Source of the DNA: Nocardioides sp. Arc9.136
GTDB lineage: Bacteria; Actinomycetota; Actinomycetes; Propionibacteriales; Nocardioidaceae
Direction: 5' to 3'
Length of the DNA: 64,000 bases
Assembly: GCF_030506255.1 (NCBI RefSeq)
Contig: NZ_CP113431.1
Span: 4,289,001 to 4,353,000 of the forward strand
Shown: positions 17,108-25,648 of the stretch, one piece after another
Layout of the letters: the number at the start of each line of letters is the position of its first letter
How positions within the stretch are numbered: position 1 is the first letter of the stretch
The notes under the pieces: generated by a model
Databases searched by the model: none
What the model was told of the DNA's origin: nothing
Seen by the model: only the letters and a program-made list of their open reading frames with translations
Program-made: the position numbers and the translations under genes

Positions 17108-17188
17108 TATTACCCGCAGACCCCGGTACCGTCCCCCACCCGGCCGGAACGCTCACCCCGACCACCGGCCCCGCCAGAGGAGGCCCTC

Positions 17189-17644
17189 ATGACGCGCACG
17201 TTCCACGGCGTGGAGGAGCTCAGGGCGGGCGCGGGCGTGGACCTGCCGCCCGGCCCGTGGTTCACCGTCACCCAGGAGCGCATCGACGCCTTCGCGGACG
17301 TGACGGAGGACTGGCAGTGGATCCACGTCGACCCGGAGCGGGCGGCGGCCAGCCCGACAGGGTCGACCATCGCCCACGGCTACCTCACCCTGTCGCTTCT
17401 CCCGCGCCTGAGCTCGGACCTCTTCGACTTCGCGGGGATCGGTCGCGCGGTCAACTACGGCCTGGACCGGGTCCGCTTCCCGGCGGTGGTCCGGCCCGGC
17501 GACCGGGTCCGGGCCCGCGGGCACCTGGTCGAGGTCACCGACTCGGGCACCGGCGTGCTCGCCCGCGTGCGCTACTCGATCGAGGTGAAGGGGCTTGACC
17601 GGCCGGCCTGCGTGGCCGAGGCGCTCATGCTGGTGGAGCCGTGA
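17189..17644 (+). CDS. MaoC-family (R)-enoyl-CoA hydratase, second copy
   Basis: This 151-residue hot-dog protein is a paralogue of the one at 7535-7990. It shares QWIHVD, STIAHGYLTLSL and the PACVAEALML end. The catalytic pair is present in TEDWQWIHVD (Asp and His five residues apart). It presumably hydrates a different enoyl-CoA of the pathway. ATG 17189 follows AGAGGAGG. Its last 20 bases overlap the convergent DUF1254 gene. Confidence 0.87.
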   Translation: MTRTFHGVEELRAGAGVDLPPGPWFTVTQERIDAFADVTEDWQWIHVDPERAAASPTGSTIAHGYLTLSLLPRLSSDLFDFAGIGRAVNYGLDRVRFPAVVRPGDRVRARGHLVEVTDSGTGVLARVRYSIEVKGLDRPACVAEALMLVEP

Positions 17645-18983
17645 CGGGCTCGCACCCGGTCCGGCCGAGGGCGCGGACGGCGGGCGGACGCCACGACCCC
17701 GCGAGGCACTCCTCGGTGGGCCCGTAGAGCCGGAGCATCAGCCGGAACCCGCCCGCGGGCGCAGGGAGCCAGTTGGCGACGCCCGCGTCGGGGGGCTCGT
17801 GGGAGACCTGCACGACCAGCGACCCGTCGGGCTCCCGGCGCAGGCCGTCGGTCCGGTCCCCGATCGCGTAGCGGCCGATCTCGTTGGCGACGAGGAAGCC
17901 CTCCGCGTGGTACATGGTCAGGGACCAGAAGTAGCGCACCGGCGGGAGCTCGTCGGGTCCGAACCGCAGCTCGTAGCGGTGGGCTCCGCTCAACCTCCGG
18001 CCCTCGGCGTCGACCTCGGTCACGGGGTAGAGCGCCTCGGCCGCGGGGTTGACGTAGATCTGGGAGTGCGCGACCGCCGCCCGCAGCAGCCGGTCCGGAC
18101 CGAAGTCCACGCCCCGGTAGTTGACCGACCACCCGTTCACCTTCGTGCCCGTCGTCGACACGGCGGCCGCGATCCGCTCCCTGCTCGTGCGCCCCGCCCG
18201 CTCCGCGACCGCCGCGTCGGGGGTCGCGACCCAGCGGAGGCGGTCGTCGAACCCGGCGGCGCGCAGGTCCGCGGCGAGCTGCTCGTCCACGTCCGGGTCC
18301 GGCCACCCGGCGAGCACCTCGGCCAGGTCGGCGAGGTCGGCCAGCGCCCCGGTGGCGGGCGGACGACCCCGGTCCTCGCGGGTCGGGGCAGGCGCGGGTG
18401 CCGGGGCCGCGCCGTCGACGGGCCACCGGCGCAGCGACACCCGGTCCTGCAGCTCGTGGACGGCCGCCAGGTCCGCCGGGTCGTCCGGCTCGACGAGGAT
18501 CCGCCCCGCGATCATCGCGTGCCGGGCCGGGCTCTCGACGTGCACCGCACCGGGGACCGGCGGGGCCGGGGTCCCGGCCGCGCGGACGCACACGGGCGGG
18601 AGCACCTCGCCATGGGTGCGCAGGCCGTACGCGACGCTGGTGGAGTCGGCGAACCCGATCTGGAAGGTGTAGTAGCGGTCCACGACCCGGGGCACCTCGA
18701 GCACGACGGGCCCCGCGGCCAGGTCGACCCACGCCACGCTGTAGAGCGTGTCGACGTTGGGTGCGACGCCGACCCGGTACGACGGGTCGGACAGCAGCCG
18801 CTGGTGGCCCAGCTCGCCTGACGGCGCGGCGGCGGAGCGCTCGCTGGGGCCGTCCTCCCCCGCGGTCGTCATGGCCCGGCGCAGGCGTGCCGCGAACACC
18901 AGCGGGTAGGCCCAGACCAGCACCCGCACGAGCGCCTCGTGCAGGTCGTCGACCGGCTCCGCGGCGGTCACCGGCCTGCTCAC
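17625..18983 (-). CDS. DUF1254/DUF1214 domain protein, copy A
   Basis: The 452-residue protein has an N-terminal DUF1254 domain (VAPNVDTLYSVAWVDLAAGPVVLEVP near residues 72-97, then VDRYYTFQIGF). Its C-terminal DUF1214 domain reads VRYFWSLTMYHAEGFLVANEIGRYAIGDRT and NWLPAPAGGFRLMLRLYGPTE. A Pro/Ala linker lies between. The biochemical role of these domains is not established. GTG 18983 overlaps the stop of copy B by four bases. No signal peptide is evident, unlike many family members. Tandem copies in a CoA-catabolic regulon suggest a pathway step or substrate binding. Confidence 0.85.
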   Translation of the reverse strand: MSRPVTAAEPVDDLHEALVRVLVWAYPLVFAARLRRAMTTAGEDGPSERSAAAPSGELGHQRLLSDPSYRVGVAPNVDTLYSVAWVDLAAGPVVLEVPRVVDRYYTFQIGFADSTSVAYGLRTHGEVLPPVCVRAAGTPAPPVPGAVHVESPARHAMIAGRILVEPDDPADLAAVHELQDRVSLRRWPVDGAAPAPAPAPTREDRGRPPATGALADLADLAEVLAGWPDPDVDEQLAADLRAAGFDDRLRWVATPDAAVAERAGRTSRERIAAAVSTTGTKVNGWSVNYRGVDFGPDRLLRAAVAHSQIYVNPAAEALYPVTEVDAEGRRLSGAHRYELRFGPDELPPVRYFWSLTMYHAEGFLVANEIGRYAIGDRTDGLRREPDGSLVVQVSHEPPDAGVANWLPAPAGGFRLMLRLYGPTEECLAGSWRPPAVRALGRTGCEPVTAPPA

Positions 18984-20338
18984 GAGCCCACCGGCCGCAC
19001 GGGCGGAGGCGTCCAGGTGCCGTCGAGCAGCGCCGCGCGCGGACCGTAGGCCCGGAGCACGAGGAAGAAGCGGCCCCGGGGCGTGGGGAGCCAGGTGGCG
19101 CCCGAGTCGTCGTCGGCAGCCGGACGGTCGTGCTGGAGGCGGACGACCACCGGCCCCCCGCAGCCGCTCGTCGTGCTGCCCACGGAGTACCGGTCGACCT
19201 CGTTGGCGTGGACCTGGCCGGTCTCGACCTCGTAGAGCGTCAGCGACCAGAAGTGGTCGACCGGCGGGAGCGTCGCGAGCTCGATCTCGAAGCCCCCGCG
19301 CGTCCCGTCGAGCGGCTCCAGGTCGGCGTCGACGAAGGTGTTGAACGAGGTGTTCTCCTCGACGACGTTGGCGCCCAGGCCGACGAAGTTCATGACCGCG
19401 CGAGCGGTGAAGTTGTCGCCGTGCCGGCCCTTGTCCGCCACCCGGGTCCACCCGCCGCCGACCGGCCGCCCGAGCTGTGACCGCGAGCGGCGCAGCAGCT
19501 CGAAGGCGGCGTCGAAGCCCTCGGCCGCCCCGGCACGGACCGCCTCCGTCAGGGCGCTCGCGGAGAACGGCGCCTCGCCGCCGACGCCGACGGTGCGGAA
19601 GCGACGCACCAGGGCCGTCTCCTCGACCGGCGCCCCGCAGGTGTCCACGACCGCGTGCAACGCGGTCATGAACTCCTCCCAGTCGCGCTCGACCCCCTCC
19701 GGCGTGACCGGCGGGAGGTGCGGGTGCTCGCCGCCACGCACCAGCGGCTCGACCACGACGGCGTCCTGGAGCGCGCGGACCGCACGGACCTCCTCCTCGC
19801 CGGCGGCCTGCACCCGCAGCAGCCCCCAGGCCAGCGGCGTCGCGACGCGGAACAGGGAGCACCCGTCGGGCACCGTGCCGGTCCAGCCCGCCGGGGCGAG
19901 GAGGACGCGGTGCGGCCCCCGACCGTGCGTGCGGAGGCTGATGTTCGAGGCGTTGCTGTGCATGTCGAGGAGGTTGAGGGTGAAGTAGCGGTCGCCGAAG
20001 TCGGGCAGGACGACCTGCACCGGCGAGCGGGTCAGGTCGAACCAGACGTTGGAGTAGACGGTGTCGACGTTCGGCACCCGGAAGGCCGAGTGGTCCGGAC
20101 CCGCGAGGCCCTCCCCGTGGGCGAACTGGTTGAAGGCGACCCGCGGCCCGCCGTCGCCGGCGGCTCCCACCTGCGCCACCATCTGGGCGTACTGCAGGAC
20201 GGCCGGGAGGCCGTACAGCGTCGCCTCGAACGCGGCGCTGCAGGCCAGGTCGCGAGCCGCGCCCGGGTCGGCCGGCAGCAGGTCCGGCGCGGACGAGCGC
20301 TCGAGCTGGTCGACCTCGCCGACGACGTACGTGCGCAC
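18980..20338 (-). CDS. DUF1254/DUF1214 domain protein, copy B
   Basis: Also 452 residues, this protein has the same two-domain order as copy A but is clearly divergent: DUF1254 core VPNVDTVYSNVWFDLTRSPVQVVLPDF, RYFTLNLLDMHSN; DUF1214 core VDHFWSLTLYEVETGQVHANEVDRYSVG and WLPTPRGRFFLVLRAYGP. It starts at ATG 20338. The first gene of the pair, it lies directly behind a perfect dyad shared with the divergent SDR gene. A heteromer of A and B is plausible from the translational coupling. Confidence 0.85.
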   Translation of the reverse strand: MRTYVVGEVDQLERSSAPDLLPADPGAARDLACSAAFEATLYGLPAVLQYAQMVAQVGAAGDGGPRVAFNQFAHGEGLAGPDHSAFRVPNVDTVYSNVWFDLTRSPVQVVLPDFGDRYFTLNLLDMHSNASNISLRTHGRGPHRVLLAPAGWTGTVPDGCSLFRVATPLAWGLLRVQAAGEEEVRAVRALQDAVVVEPLVRGGEHPHLPPVTPEGVERDWEEFMTALHAVVDTCGAPVEETALVRRFRTVGVGGEAPFSASALTEAVRAGAAEGFDAAFELLRRSRSQLGRPVGGGWTRVADKGRHGDNFTARAVMNFVGLGANVVEENTSFNTFVDADLEPLDGTRGGFEIELATLPPVDHFWSLTLYEVETGQVHANEVDRYSVGSTTSGCGGPVVVRLQHDRPAADDDSGATWLPTPRGRFFLVLRAYGPRAALLDGTWTPPPVRPVGS

Positions 20339-20360
20339 GGTGGCTCCTCACGACGGTTGA

Positions 20361-20377
20361 GTTGAACTCACTTCAAC
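20361..20377. promoter_or_regulatory. Putative TetR operator (site 5)
   Basis: GTTGAACTCACTTCAAC contains TGAA-N5-TTCA with 6-base perfect arms (GTTGAA/TTCAAC). It lies 22 bases before the DUF1254 copy B start and 78 bases before the divergent SDR. Confidence 0.75.
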
Positions 20378-20454
20378 TTCGTGTGACATTACTACCGGCC
20401 CCCTTCACCATCAAGCCACCCGGTCCCAGCAAGCACCGAGCCCCAGGAGCGCCC

Positions 20455-21204
20455 ATGCAGCGGTACGACGGTCGTCGAGTCCTCGTCACAGGAGCAGGCG
20501 GCGGCATCGGCACGGCCGTCTGCCTGCGCCTCGCGGCCGAGGGCGCCCGGGTGGTGCTGGCCGACCTGGCGTCGGCCGACCTCGAGGACGCGGCGGGCCG
20601 GCTGCCCGGCGGCCCCCACCTCACGGCCTCCCTGGACGTGAGCGTCGAGGAGCAGTGGCGCACCCTCGCGGCGCGGGTCGAGCGGGAGCTCGGCGGCCTC
20701 GACGTCCTGGTCAACAATGCCGCCATCGGCAGCATCGCGACGGTGGAGGACGAGGAGCTCGACCGCTGGCAGCGCGTCGTCGCCGTGGACCAGACCGGGG
20801 TGTGGCTCGGCATGAAGCACCTGGGACCGCTCATCGAGCGCTCCGGCGGCGGGTCGATCGTGAACGTCGCCTCGATCCTGGGCAGCACCGGCGGATTCGG
20901 CAACAGCATCGCCTACCACGCGGCCAAGGGCGCGGTGCGCACGATGACCAAGAACGCCGCGCTCCACTGGGCGACCCGCGGCGTGCGGGTCAACTCCCTG
21001 CACCCGGGCTTCGTCGAGACACCGCAGCTGCTCGAGCGCTACGAGGGCTCCGAGCGCCACCGCGGCATGCTGGCCAACACCCCGATGGGGCGGCTGGGGC
21101 GACCGGAGGAGATCGCGGGGTCGGTCGCGTTCCTCGGCAGCGACGATGCCGGCTTCATGACCGGTGCGGAGCTGTACGCCGACGGCGGCTGGACCGCCCG
21201 CTGA
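20455..21204 (+). CDS. SDR oxidoreductase
   Basis: The 249-residue classical SDR has cofactor loop TGAGGGIG and NNAAIG. Catalytic Ser and YHAAK follow NVASILGSTGGFGNSIA, and the end reads ELYADGGWTAR. It resembles steroid- or alcohol-type hydroxy dehydrogenases more than FabG. ATG 20455 follows CAGGAG; upstream in-frame residues from 20362 cross the operator and are unlikely to be translated. Regulated with the divergent DUF1254 pair. Confidence 0.87.
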   Translation: MQRYDGRRVLVTGAGGGIGTAVCLRLAAEGARVVLADLASADLEDAAGRLPGGPHLTASLDVSVEEQWRTLAARVERELGGLDVLVNNAAIGSIATVEDEELDRWQRVVAVDQTGVWLGMKHLGPLIERSGGGSIVNVASILGSTGGFGNSIAYHAAKGAVRTMTKNAALHWATRGVRVNSLHPGFVETPQLLERYEGSERHRGMLANTPMGRLGRPEEIAGSVAFLGSDDAGFMTGAELYADGGWTAR

Positions 21205-21225
21205 GGGGTGGCGGCGGCCGCCTGC

Positions 21226-21552
21226 TCACCTGAGGAGCAGGGTGGTGAGCACGCCGCCCGCCATCGCGGTCGACGCGAGCGCGAGCGCGAAGAGGACCCG
21301 TCCGTCGCGCCGGACGAGCCGTCGCCGTCCCCCGCGCGGACCGTGGCGCCTGGCGCCGGCGACCGCCACCCAGAGGCCCAGCAGGGCGGCGGGGACCGCG
21401 ACCGCCGCGCCGAGCCCGGCACCGGGCCCGGAGAGCCGTGCCGTGACCGCCGCGCCGGCGACCAGCGTGAGCGCCGTCCGCTGCCAGGCGAGGGCCGTGC
21501 GCTGGGGCGACGCGCCCGTGTCGCCGACGCTCCCCGCCGGCCCTCGGCTCAC
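21226..21552 (-). CDS. DUF202-like small membrane protein, second of pair
   Basis: The 108-residue protein has three hydrophobic helices and the family's N-terminal signature ALAWQRTALTLVAGAAV (compare ERTxLAWxRT). A basic loop, RRHGPRGGRRRLVRR, separates helices 2 and 3. GTG 21552 overlaps the stop of the preceding DUF202 gene by four bases. It is unlike the surrounding catabolic genes; the pair rides behind the EthD gene in one operon. Function unknown; YidH-type proteins are inner-membrane proteins. Confidence 0.78.
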   Translation of the reverse strand: MSRGPAGSVGDTGASPQRTALAWQRTALTLVAGAAVTARLSGPGAGLGAAVAVPAALLGLWVAVAGARRHGPRGGRRRLVRRDGRVLFALALASTAMAGGVLTTLLLR

Positions 21553-21923
21553 AGCCCGGTCACGAGCAGCCCGACCGCTGCGCACGCCAGGCCGGCGGCG
21601 AGCAGCAGGGTGACGTTCGGGGCCGGGAGCGGACGCGACCGGCGCAGGGCCCGCTCGGCGAGCGCCCACTGCACCCACGCGGCGACGGCCGACAGCGCGG
21701 CGAGGGCGACGAGCACGACCGCGAGCCAGCGGCTCGACCCCGACCCGACCCGCAGGTCCACGACGTCGAGGGCGACGCCTGCCGCGAGGAGCGCGATCGA
21801 CGTCCGCATCCAGGCCAGGCACGTGCGCTCGTTGGCGAAGCTGAACCGGTAGTCCGGGTCCTCGCCCTCGCCGTAGACCCAGCGAGGCCAGCGCGTGTCG
21901 CCCGGGCGGCTCGGGTCGTCCAC
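21549..21923 (-). CDS. DUF202 (YidH-like) membrane protein, first of pair
   Basis: The 124-residue protein has the DUF202 motif FSFANERTCLAWMRTSIALLAAGVAL near residues 28-53 and three predicted membrane helices. The GTG start at 21923 lies four bases after the EthD stop. The hydrophilic N-terminus (WPRWVYGEGEDPDYR) is the standard cytoplasmic lead-in of this family. It could form a hetero-oligomer with the overlapping second copy. Confidence 0.82.
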   Translation of the reverse strand: MDDPSRPGDTRWPRWVYGEGEDPDYRFSFANERTCLAWMRTSIALLAAGVALDVVDLRVGSGSSRWLAVVLVALAALSAVAAWVQWALAERALRRSRPLPAPNVTLLLAAGLACAAVGLLVTGL

Positions 21924-21927
21924 CTGC

Positions 21928-22254
21928 TCAGGACTCCGCGACCATGGTCCGCTCCTCGCCCATGACGGCGATGCGGCGACCGCGCATCCGGCCGACGTGG
22001 GCGACGGCCCGCTTCCACTCCTCGCTGGCGAGGGCGGCGTCGAGATCGGCGCGGGAGTCGAAGCTCAGGACGGAGACCCCGTCCCACCCGGCCGAGTGCT
22101 TGTCGTCCATCGCGTCGAGCACCTCGGTGTGCTGCCAGCGGCGCAGGCCCGGGAGGCCGTAGGTCACGTCGGCGTGCTCGCCGCGCCACCAGGTGATGAA
22201 CTGCTCGTGGGTCCAGTCGTCGGGCTTGCTGGCGAGGAGGACGAGGTTGAACAT
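21928..22254 (-). CDS. EthD-family protein
   Basis: The 108-residue ferredoxin-like alpha/beta-barrel protein has WTHEQFITWWRGEHADVTYGLPGL and the SFDSRADLDAALASEEWKRAV helix of the EthD family (dimeric barrel proteins needed in some P450 and catabolic systems). It may be an isomerase, cyclase or small-molecule binder. ATG 22254 follows GGGAG, and a TGAA-N5-TTC(G) operator lies 15 bases before the start. It heads an operon with two DUF202 genes. Confidence 0.82.
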   Translation of the reverse strand: MFNLVLLASKPDDWTHEQFITWWRGEHADVTYGLPGLRRWQHTEVLDAMDDKHSAGWDGVSVLSFDSRADLDAALASEEWKRAVAHVGRMRGRRIAVMGEERTMVAES

Positions 22255-22268
22255 GCTACTCCCTGAAG

Positions 22269-22281
22269 TGAATCCGGTTCG
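22269..22281. promoter_or_regulatory. Putative TetR operator (site 6)
   Basis: TGAATCCGGTTCG matches the dyad at 7 of 8 positions and lies 15 bases before the EthD start, overlapping the expected transcription start. Confidence 0.62.
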
Positions 22282-22334
22282 GGTGATGTGGACGTGACCG
22301 GCCCCGGCGCCGGGCGGGCCGGCGGGGCCGTCGG

Positions 22335-22955
22335 TCAGTGGACGAGCCGCACGGTGGCCTCGACCACCTCGTCGGAGATCTGGGCGAGGGACTGCGGGCC
22401 GCCGGGCCGGTACCAGCGCCACACGCTGTTGAGCAGCCCGAGCACCAGTCGCACGAGGACCTTCTCGTCGCGGCGGGGCCACACCCCGGCGTCCATGCCC
22501 TCGCGCAGCAGCGCGGCCCACTCCGACTCGATCTCGCGAACCAGCTCGCGCGACCGCACGCGCTCGGCCTCCTCGCGCTCGGAGGCGCGGGGCGAGACCA
22601 GCAGGTCCTGGTGGCTGAGCAGGATGCGCGCCTGGAGGCTCTCGCGGGGCGTGACGTCGAAGGAGCTGGCGACCGCCGCCCGCAGCGCCTCGTCGAGGTC
22701 CTCGACACCGGAGGTCGCCTTGCGGCTGCGCTCCTGGGCCCGCAGCAGCTCGTCGCTCATGATCGTGAGCAGGCAGTGGGTCTTGGACTCGAAGTAGTGG
22801 TACAGCGCGGTCTGCCCGATGCCCACCTGACCGGCGATCGTGGCCCACTTCGTGTGCTCGAACCCCACCTCGCCGAAGTTGTCGATGGCCGCGTCCAGGA
22901 TGAGCCGGCGCTTGGAGCGCGGTCCCTCGGCGCGGGTCGTGGTCTCAGCGGTCAT
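22335..22955 (-). CDS. TetR-family regulator, proposed controller of the island
   Basis: The 206-residue regulator has an N-terminal helix-turn-helix (ILDAAIDNFGEVGFEHTKWATIAGQVGIGQTALYHYFESK, residues about 19-58). The all-helical ligand domain resembles KstR2/FadR-like actinobacterial regulators of fatty-acid and steroid catabolism, which sense acyl-CoA. It is the only TetR gene in the 34-kb island and lies between the EthD and ligase operons. A degenerate copy of the shared dyad sits 41 bases upstream, consistent with autoregulation. ATG 22955. Effector unknown; acyl-CoA release is inference. Confidence 0.9.
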   Translation of the reverse strand: MTAETTTRAEGPRSKRRLILDAAIDNFGEVGFEHTKWATIAGQVGIGQTALYHYFESKTHCLLTIMSDELLRAQERSRKATSGVEDLDEALRAAVASSFDVTPRESLQARILLSHQDLLVSPRASEREEAERVRSRELVREIESEWAALLREGMDAGVWPRRDEKVLVRLVLGLLNSVWRWYRPGGPQSLAQISDEVVEATVRLVH

Positions 22956-22995
22956 GGCACACGTCCTCGGTCGTCGGCTGACGCCGCAGCGTAAA

Positions 22996-23008
22996 CGAGA
23001 TGAGTTCA
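22996..23008. promoter_or_regulatory. Putative TetR operator (site 7, half-conserved)
   Basis: CGAGATGAGTTCA keeps one full half-site (GTTCA) and matches TGAA-N5-TTCA at 6 of 8 positions. It lies in the 105-base gap before the TetR start, a likely autoregulatory site of lower affinity. Confidence 0.5.
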
Positions 23009-23060
23009 GGTCGGCCAGCGACGGCGCCGGCGCACCGCCGCCGCCGAGCCCGCGGCGCGC

Positions 23061-24572
23061 TCACGGGGCCTGCCCCGCGGCCGCGCCCGAGAGGTCGGCC
23101 GCCAGCGAGACCGCCTCGACGCGGTTCAGCTTGCCCACCCGGTTCTGCGGCAGCGTCGGCACGGCGTGCACGAACTCGGGCCACTTGAACTTCGGGAAGT
23201 CCGCCTGCTCGAGGTGCCGGCGCACGTCCTCCAGCGAGAGCGCCGGCCCGCTGGAGACCACGAGGGCGGCCGCCCGCTCGCCGAGGAGCGGGTCGGGCAC
23301 CGGGACGACGCAGACCTGCGCGACGCCGGGGATCGCGGCGATCGCGGCCTCGACCTCGTTGATGTCGATGTTGCGGCCCCCGCGGATGATCACCTGCTTC
23401 TCCCGGCCCAGGATGTTGATCGTCCCGTCGTCGTTGACCCGCGCCCGGTCCCCCGTGGGCAGGAAGCCGTCGTCGGTCAGGTCGGGCCGCTGCGGGGCAC
23501 CGTCGCGGGCGTAGCCGAGGAACAGGGACGGGCCGCGCACCTGTGCGTTGCCGGTCGTGCCGCCCGGGAGCAGGCGCCCGTCGGCGTCGACGACCCGGAC
23601 CTCGGTCCCCGGGAAGGGACGACCGTCGCGCCCCAGCCGCAGGTCGGCGGGGTCGGAGGGCAGCGGCGTGGTGTGCCCGAGGCACTCCGACATCCCGAAG
23701 ACCCGGAGGAACGACGTGCCCAGGTGCTCCTCCGCCTGCTGGAGCGCCTGGCGGTTCATCGGTCCGCCCCCGACAGTCATCGCCCGGAGCCGGGAGAGCG
23801 CGCCCGCGGACCCCGGGACGAGCGAGAGCTGGAGCGCCATGGTCGGCACGAGCATCGTCCAGGCCACCGACCGGTCGCGCAGCAGCGCGACCGCGTCCTC
23901 GGGCCGCCACTTCTCCAGGCAGACCATCGGGCTGCCGAGCATGGCCGGCAGGTGCATGCCGAAGCAGAACGCCGCGACCGACGAGAGCGGCACGAGGGCG
24001 CCGACCGGGTCGCCGGGGCGCAGCCCGATCGCGTCGATGGTCGCCTGCCCGGCGTACCTCAGCGCAGCCTCGGACTGGACCACGCACTTGGGGCGTCCGG
24101 TGGACCCCGAGGTCATCGCGATGACGACACCGCCGGCCCAGCGCTCGGTGCCGGCGGTGCGGCCGGACACGGCGGCGTGCAGCGGCCAGCCGTCCAGCAC
24201 GGTCCCGGCCGGCGCGAGGGCCGCGGAGTCGACCTGCCAGCCCGCCAGGGTGTCGGGCGCGGCGACGACCGCGTCGGGCCGGACGTCCTCGAGCGCGAGG
24301 TCGTACTCCGAGCGGTTGGCGTGGGCGCTGATGACGGCCACCAGCCCACCGCGGAGCCCGACGGCCACGGCGGCCGCGAGGGTCCGCCAGGTGTTGTCGG
24401 CCTGGACCAGCACCGTCGGTGCGCCCTCGAGCGACGACTCCAGCAGGTCGGCCATCCGCCTCGCCTCGGCGAGCACCTCCCCGAGGGTGTGCTCGCCCGA
24501 GCCGTCGACCACCGCCAGTGCGTCCGGTGTCCGCTCCGCGCGCTCCACGAGCTCCTGCGCCAGCTGATGCAT
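23061..24572 (-). CDS. AMP-forming acyl-CoA synthetase/ligase
   Basis: The 503-residue adenylate-forming enzyme has the P-loop AMTSGSTGRPK (152-162), FGMSECLGHT (A5), GDRARVNDDG (A7), ILGREKQVIIRGGRNID (A8 hinge) and the C-terminal catalytic lysine in QNRVGKLNR. It should activate the pathway's carboxylic acid with ATP and CoA. It is the last gene of the long leftward operon and lies next to the regulator. ATG 24572 follows AGGAG. The acid-pocket residues do not reveal the substrate by eye. Confidence 0.92.
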   Translation of the reverse strand: MHQLAQELVERAERTPDALAVVDGSGEHTLGEVLAEARRMADLLESSLEGAPTVLVQADNTWRTLAAAVAVGLRGGLVAVISAHANRSEYDLALEDVRPDAVVAAPDTLAGWQVDSAALAPAGTVLDGWPLHAAVSGRTAGTERWAGGVVIAMTSGSTGRPKCVVQSEAALRYAGQATIDAIGLRPGDPVGALVPLSSVAAFCFGMHLPAMLGSPMVCLEKWRPEDAVALLRDRSVAWTMLVPTMALQLSLVPGSAGALSRLRAMTVGGGPMNRQALQQAEEHLGTSFLRVFGMSECLGHTTPLPSDPADLRLGRDGRPFPGTEVRVVDADGRLLPGGTTGNAQVRGPSLFLGYARDGAPQRPDLTDDGFLPTGDRARVNDDGTINILGREKQVIIRGGRNIDINEVEAAIAAIPGVAQVCVVPVPDPLLGERAAALVVSSGPALSLEDVRRHLEQADFPKFKWPEFVHAVPTLPQNRVGKLNRVEAVSLAADLSGAAAGQAP

Positions 24573-24586
24573 GCCCTGCTCTCCTG

Positions 24587-25648
24587 TCAGTCCGAGTGTG
24601 GGGTGGGTACGACGACCGCGCGACCGCTCACCGCGCCGGTGCGCAGGCGGTCGTAGGCGGCCGGTGCGTCGTCGAGGCTGTGGGTCTCGGTCTCTGCGTG
24701 CAGCAGGCCCGCCCCGGCGAGGGCGACCACCGCCTCGAGGTCGTCCCGGGTCCCCCAGAACGGCGCGGCGACGCCCCAGCCGCGCGGCAGTTCGGCGCCC
24801 TTGGCGACGGTGATCCGACCGCCCGCCGAGCCGACCAGCGCGACCTGTCCCCCGGGACCGACCAGGGAGGGCAGGGCGCCCACCGTCTCCGGCGAGCCCA
24901 CGAAGTCCAGGACCAGGTCGGCGTCGGGGCCTCCCGCGCCGGCCACGAGCGCGGCGGCGTCGAGCACGGACCCGACCGACCGCGTGGCGCCGAGCCGTGC
25001 GGCGAGCTCCCGCGCCTCGGGGCGCGGGTCCACCGCGACCACCTCCGCCGGCCCAGCCGCCGCGAGGAGCTGCAGCGCGAGGTGGCCGAGCCCCCCGACC
25101 CCGACGACGACGACCCGCGCCCCGGCGAGCAGCTCCCGGTGCGGGCGGAGCGCGTGGAACGCGGTCAGCCCGGCGTCGGTGAGGGGCGCCAGCGCGACCG
25201 GGTCGACGCCCTCGGCGTCGACCAGGTGGCGGGCGGACGGGACCAGCACGAAGTCGGCCAGCCCGCCGTCGCGGCCGAGGCCGGCCCCGACCGGCCCGCT
25301 GAGGGAGGGGCAGTGGTTCTCCCGGCCGGTCCGGCACCGGCGGCAGCTGCCGCACGCCCAGATCCCGTGCACGGCGTACCGCCCCCCGACCAGGTCATCG
25401 CCCGCTGCGTCGCCGGTCGCCACGACGGTCCCGACGACCTCGTGGCCGAGGGTGAAGGGCAGCTCGTAGGGCAGCACGCCCTCGGCGGCGTCCATCACGT
25501 GCAGGTCGGAGTGGCACAGCCCGGCTGCCTCGACGCGCAGCAGGACCTCCTCCCCGACGGGCTGCGGGACGGGCACCTCGACGAGCGCCGGCGGCACGCC
25601 CCAGGCGTGGAGCCGCAGCGCGCGCATCGTGGCGGGGAGACCGGTCAC
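24587..25648 (-). CDS. Zinc-dependent alcohol dehydrogenase
   Basis: The 353-residue MDR dehydrogenase has catalytic-zinc residues in GLCHSDLHVMD and GHEVVGTV. The structural zinc Cys set is present in GIWACGSCRRCRTGRENHC, and the Rossmann loop is GVGGLGHLALQ. It should interconvert an alcohol and an aldehyde or ketone. GTG 25648 overlaps the SDR stop by four bases; ATG 25627 (MRALRLHAWG) is the alternative and would give 346 residues. Fourteen bases precede the ligase gene. Confidence 0.9.
   Translation of the reverse strand: MTGLPATMRALRLHAWGVPPALVEVPVPQPVGEEVLLRVEAAGLCHSDLHVMDAAEGVLPYELPFTLGHEVVGTVVATGDAAGDDLVGGRYAVHGIWACGSCRRCRTGRENHCPSLSGPVGAGLGRDGGLADFVLVPSARHLVDAEGVDPVALAPLTDAGLTAFHALRPHRELLAGARVVVVGVGGLGHLALQLLAAAGPAEVVAVDPRPEARELAARLGATRSVGSVLDAAALVAGAGGPDADLVLDFVGSPETVGALPSLVGPGGQVALVGSAGGRITVAKGAELPRGWGVAAPFWGTRDDLEAVVALAGAGLLHAETETHSLDDAPAAYDRLRTGAVSGRAVVVPTPHSD

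Noticed and set aside
14059..17188. Fur box for the FbpA-type importer
   Set aside because: No AT-rich GATAATGATAATC-like sequence is present; the gaps hold the TGAA-N5-TTCA dyads instead.
21226..21923. The DUF202 pair as a phage holin or toxin-antitoxin unit
   Set aside because: The ERTxLAWxRT signature and three helices fit DUF202, and no phage genes are near.
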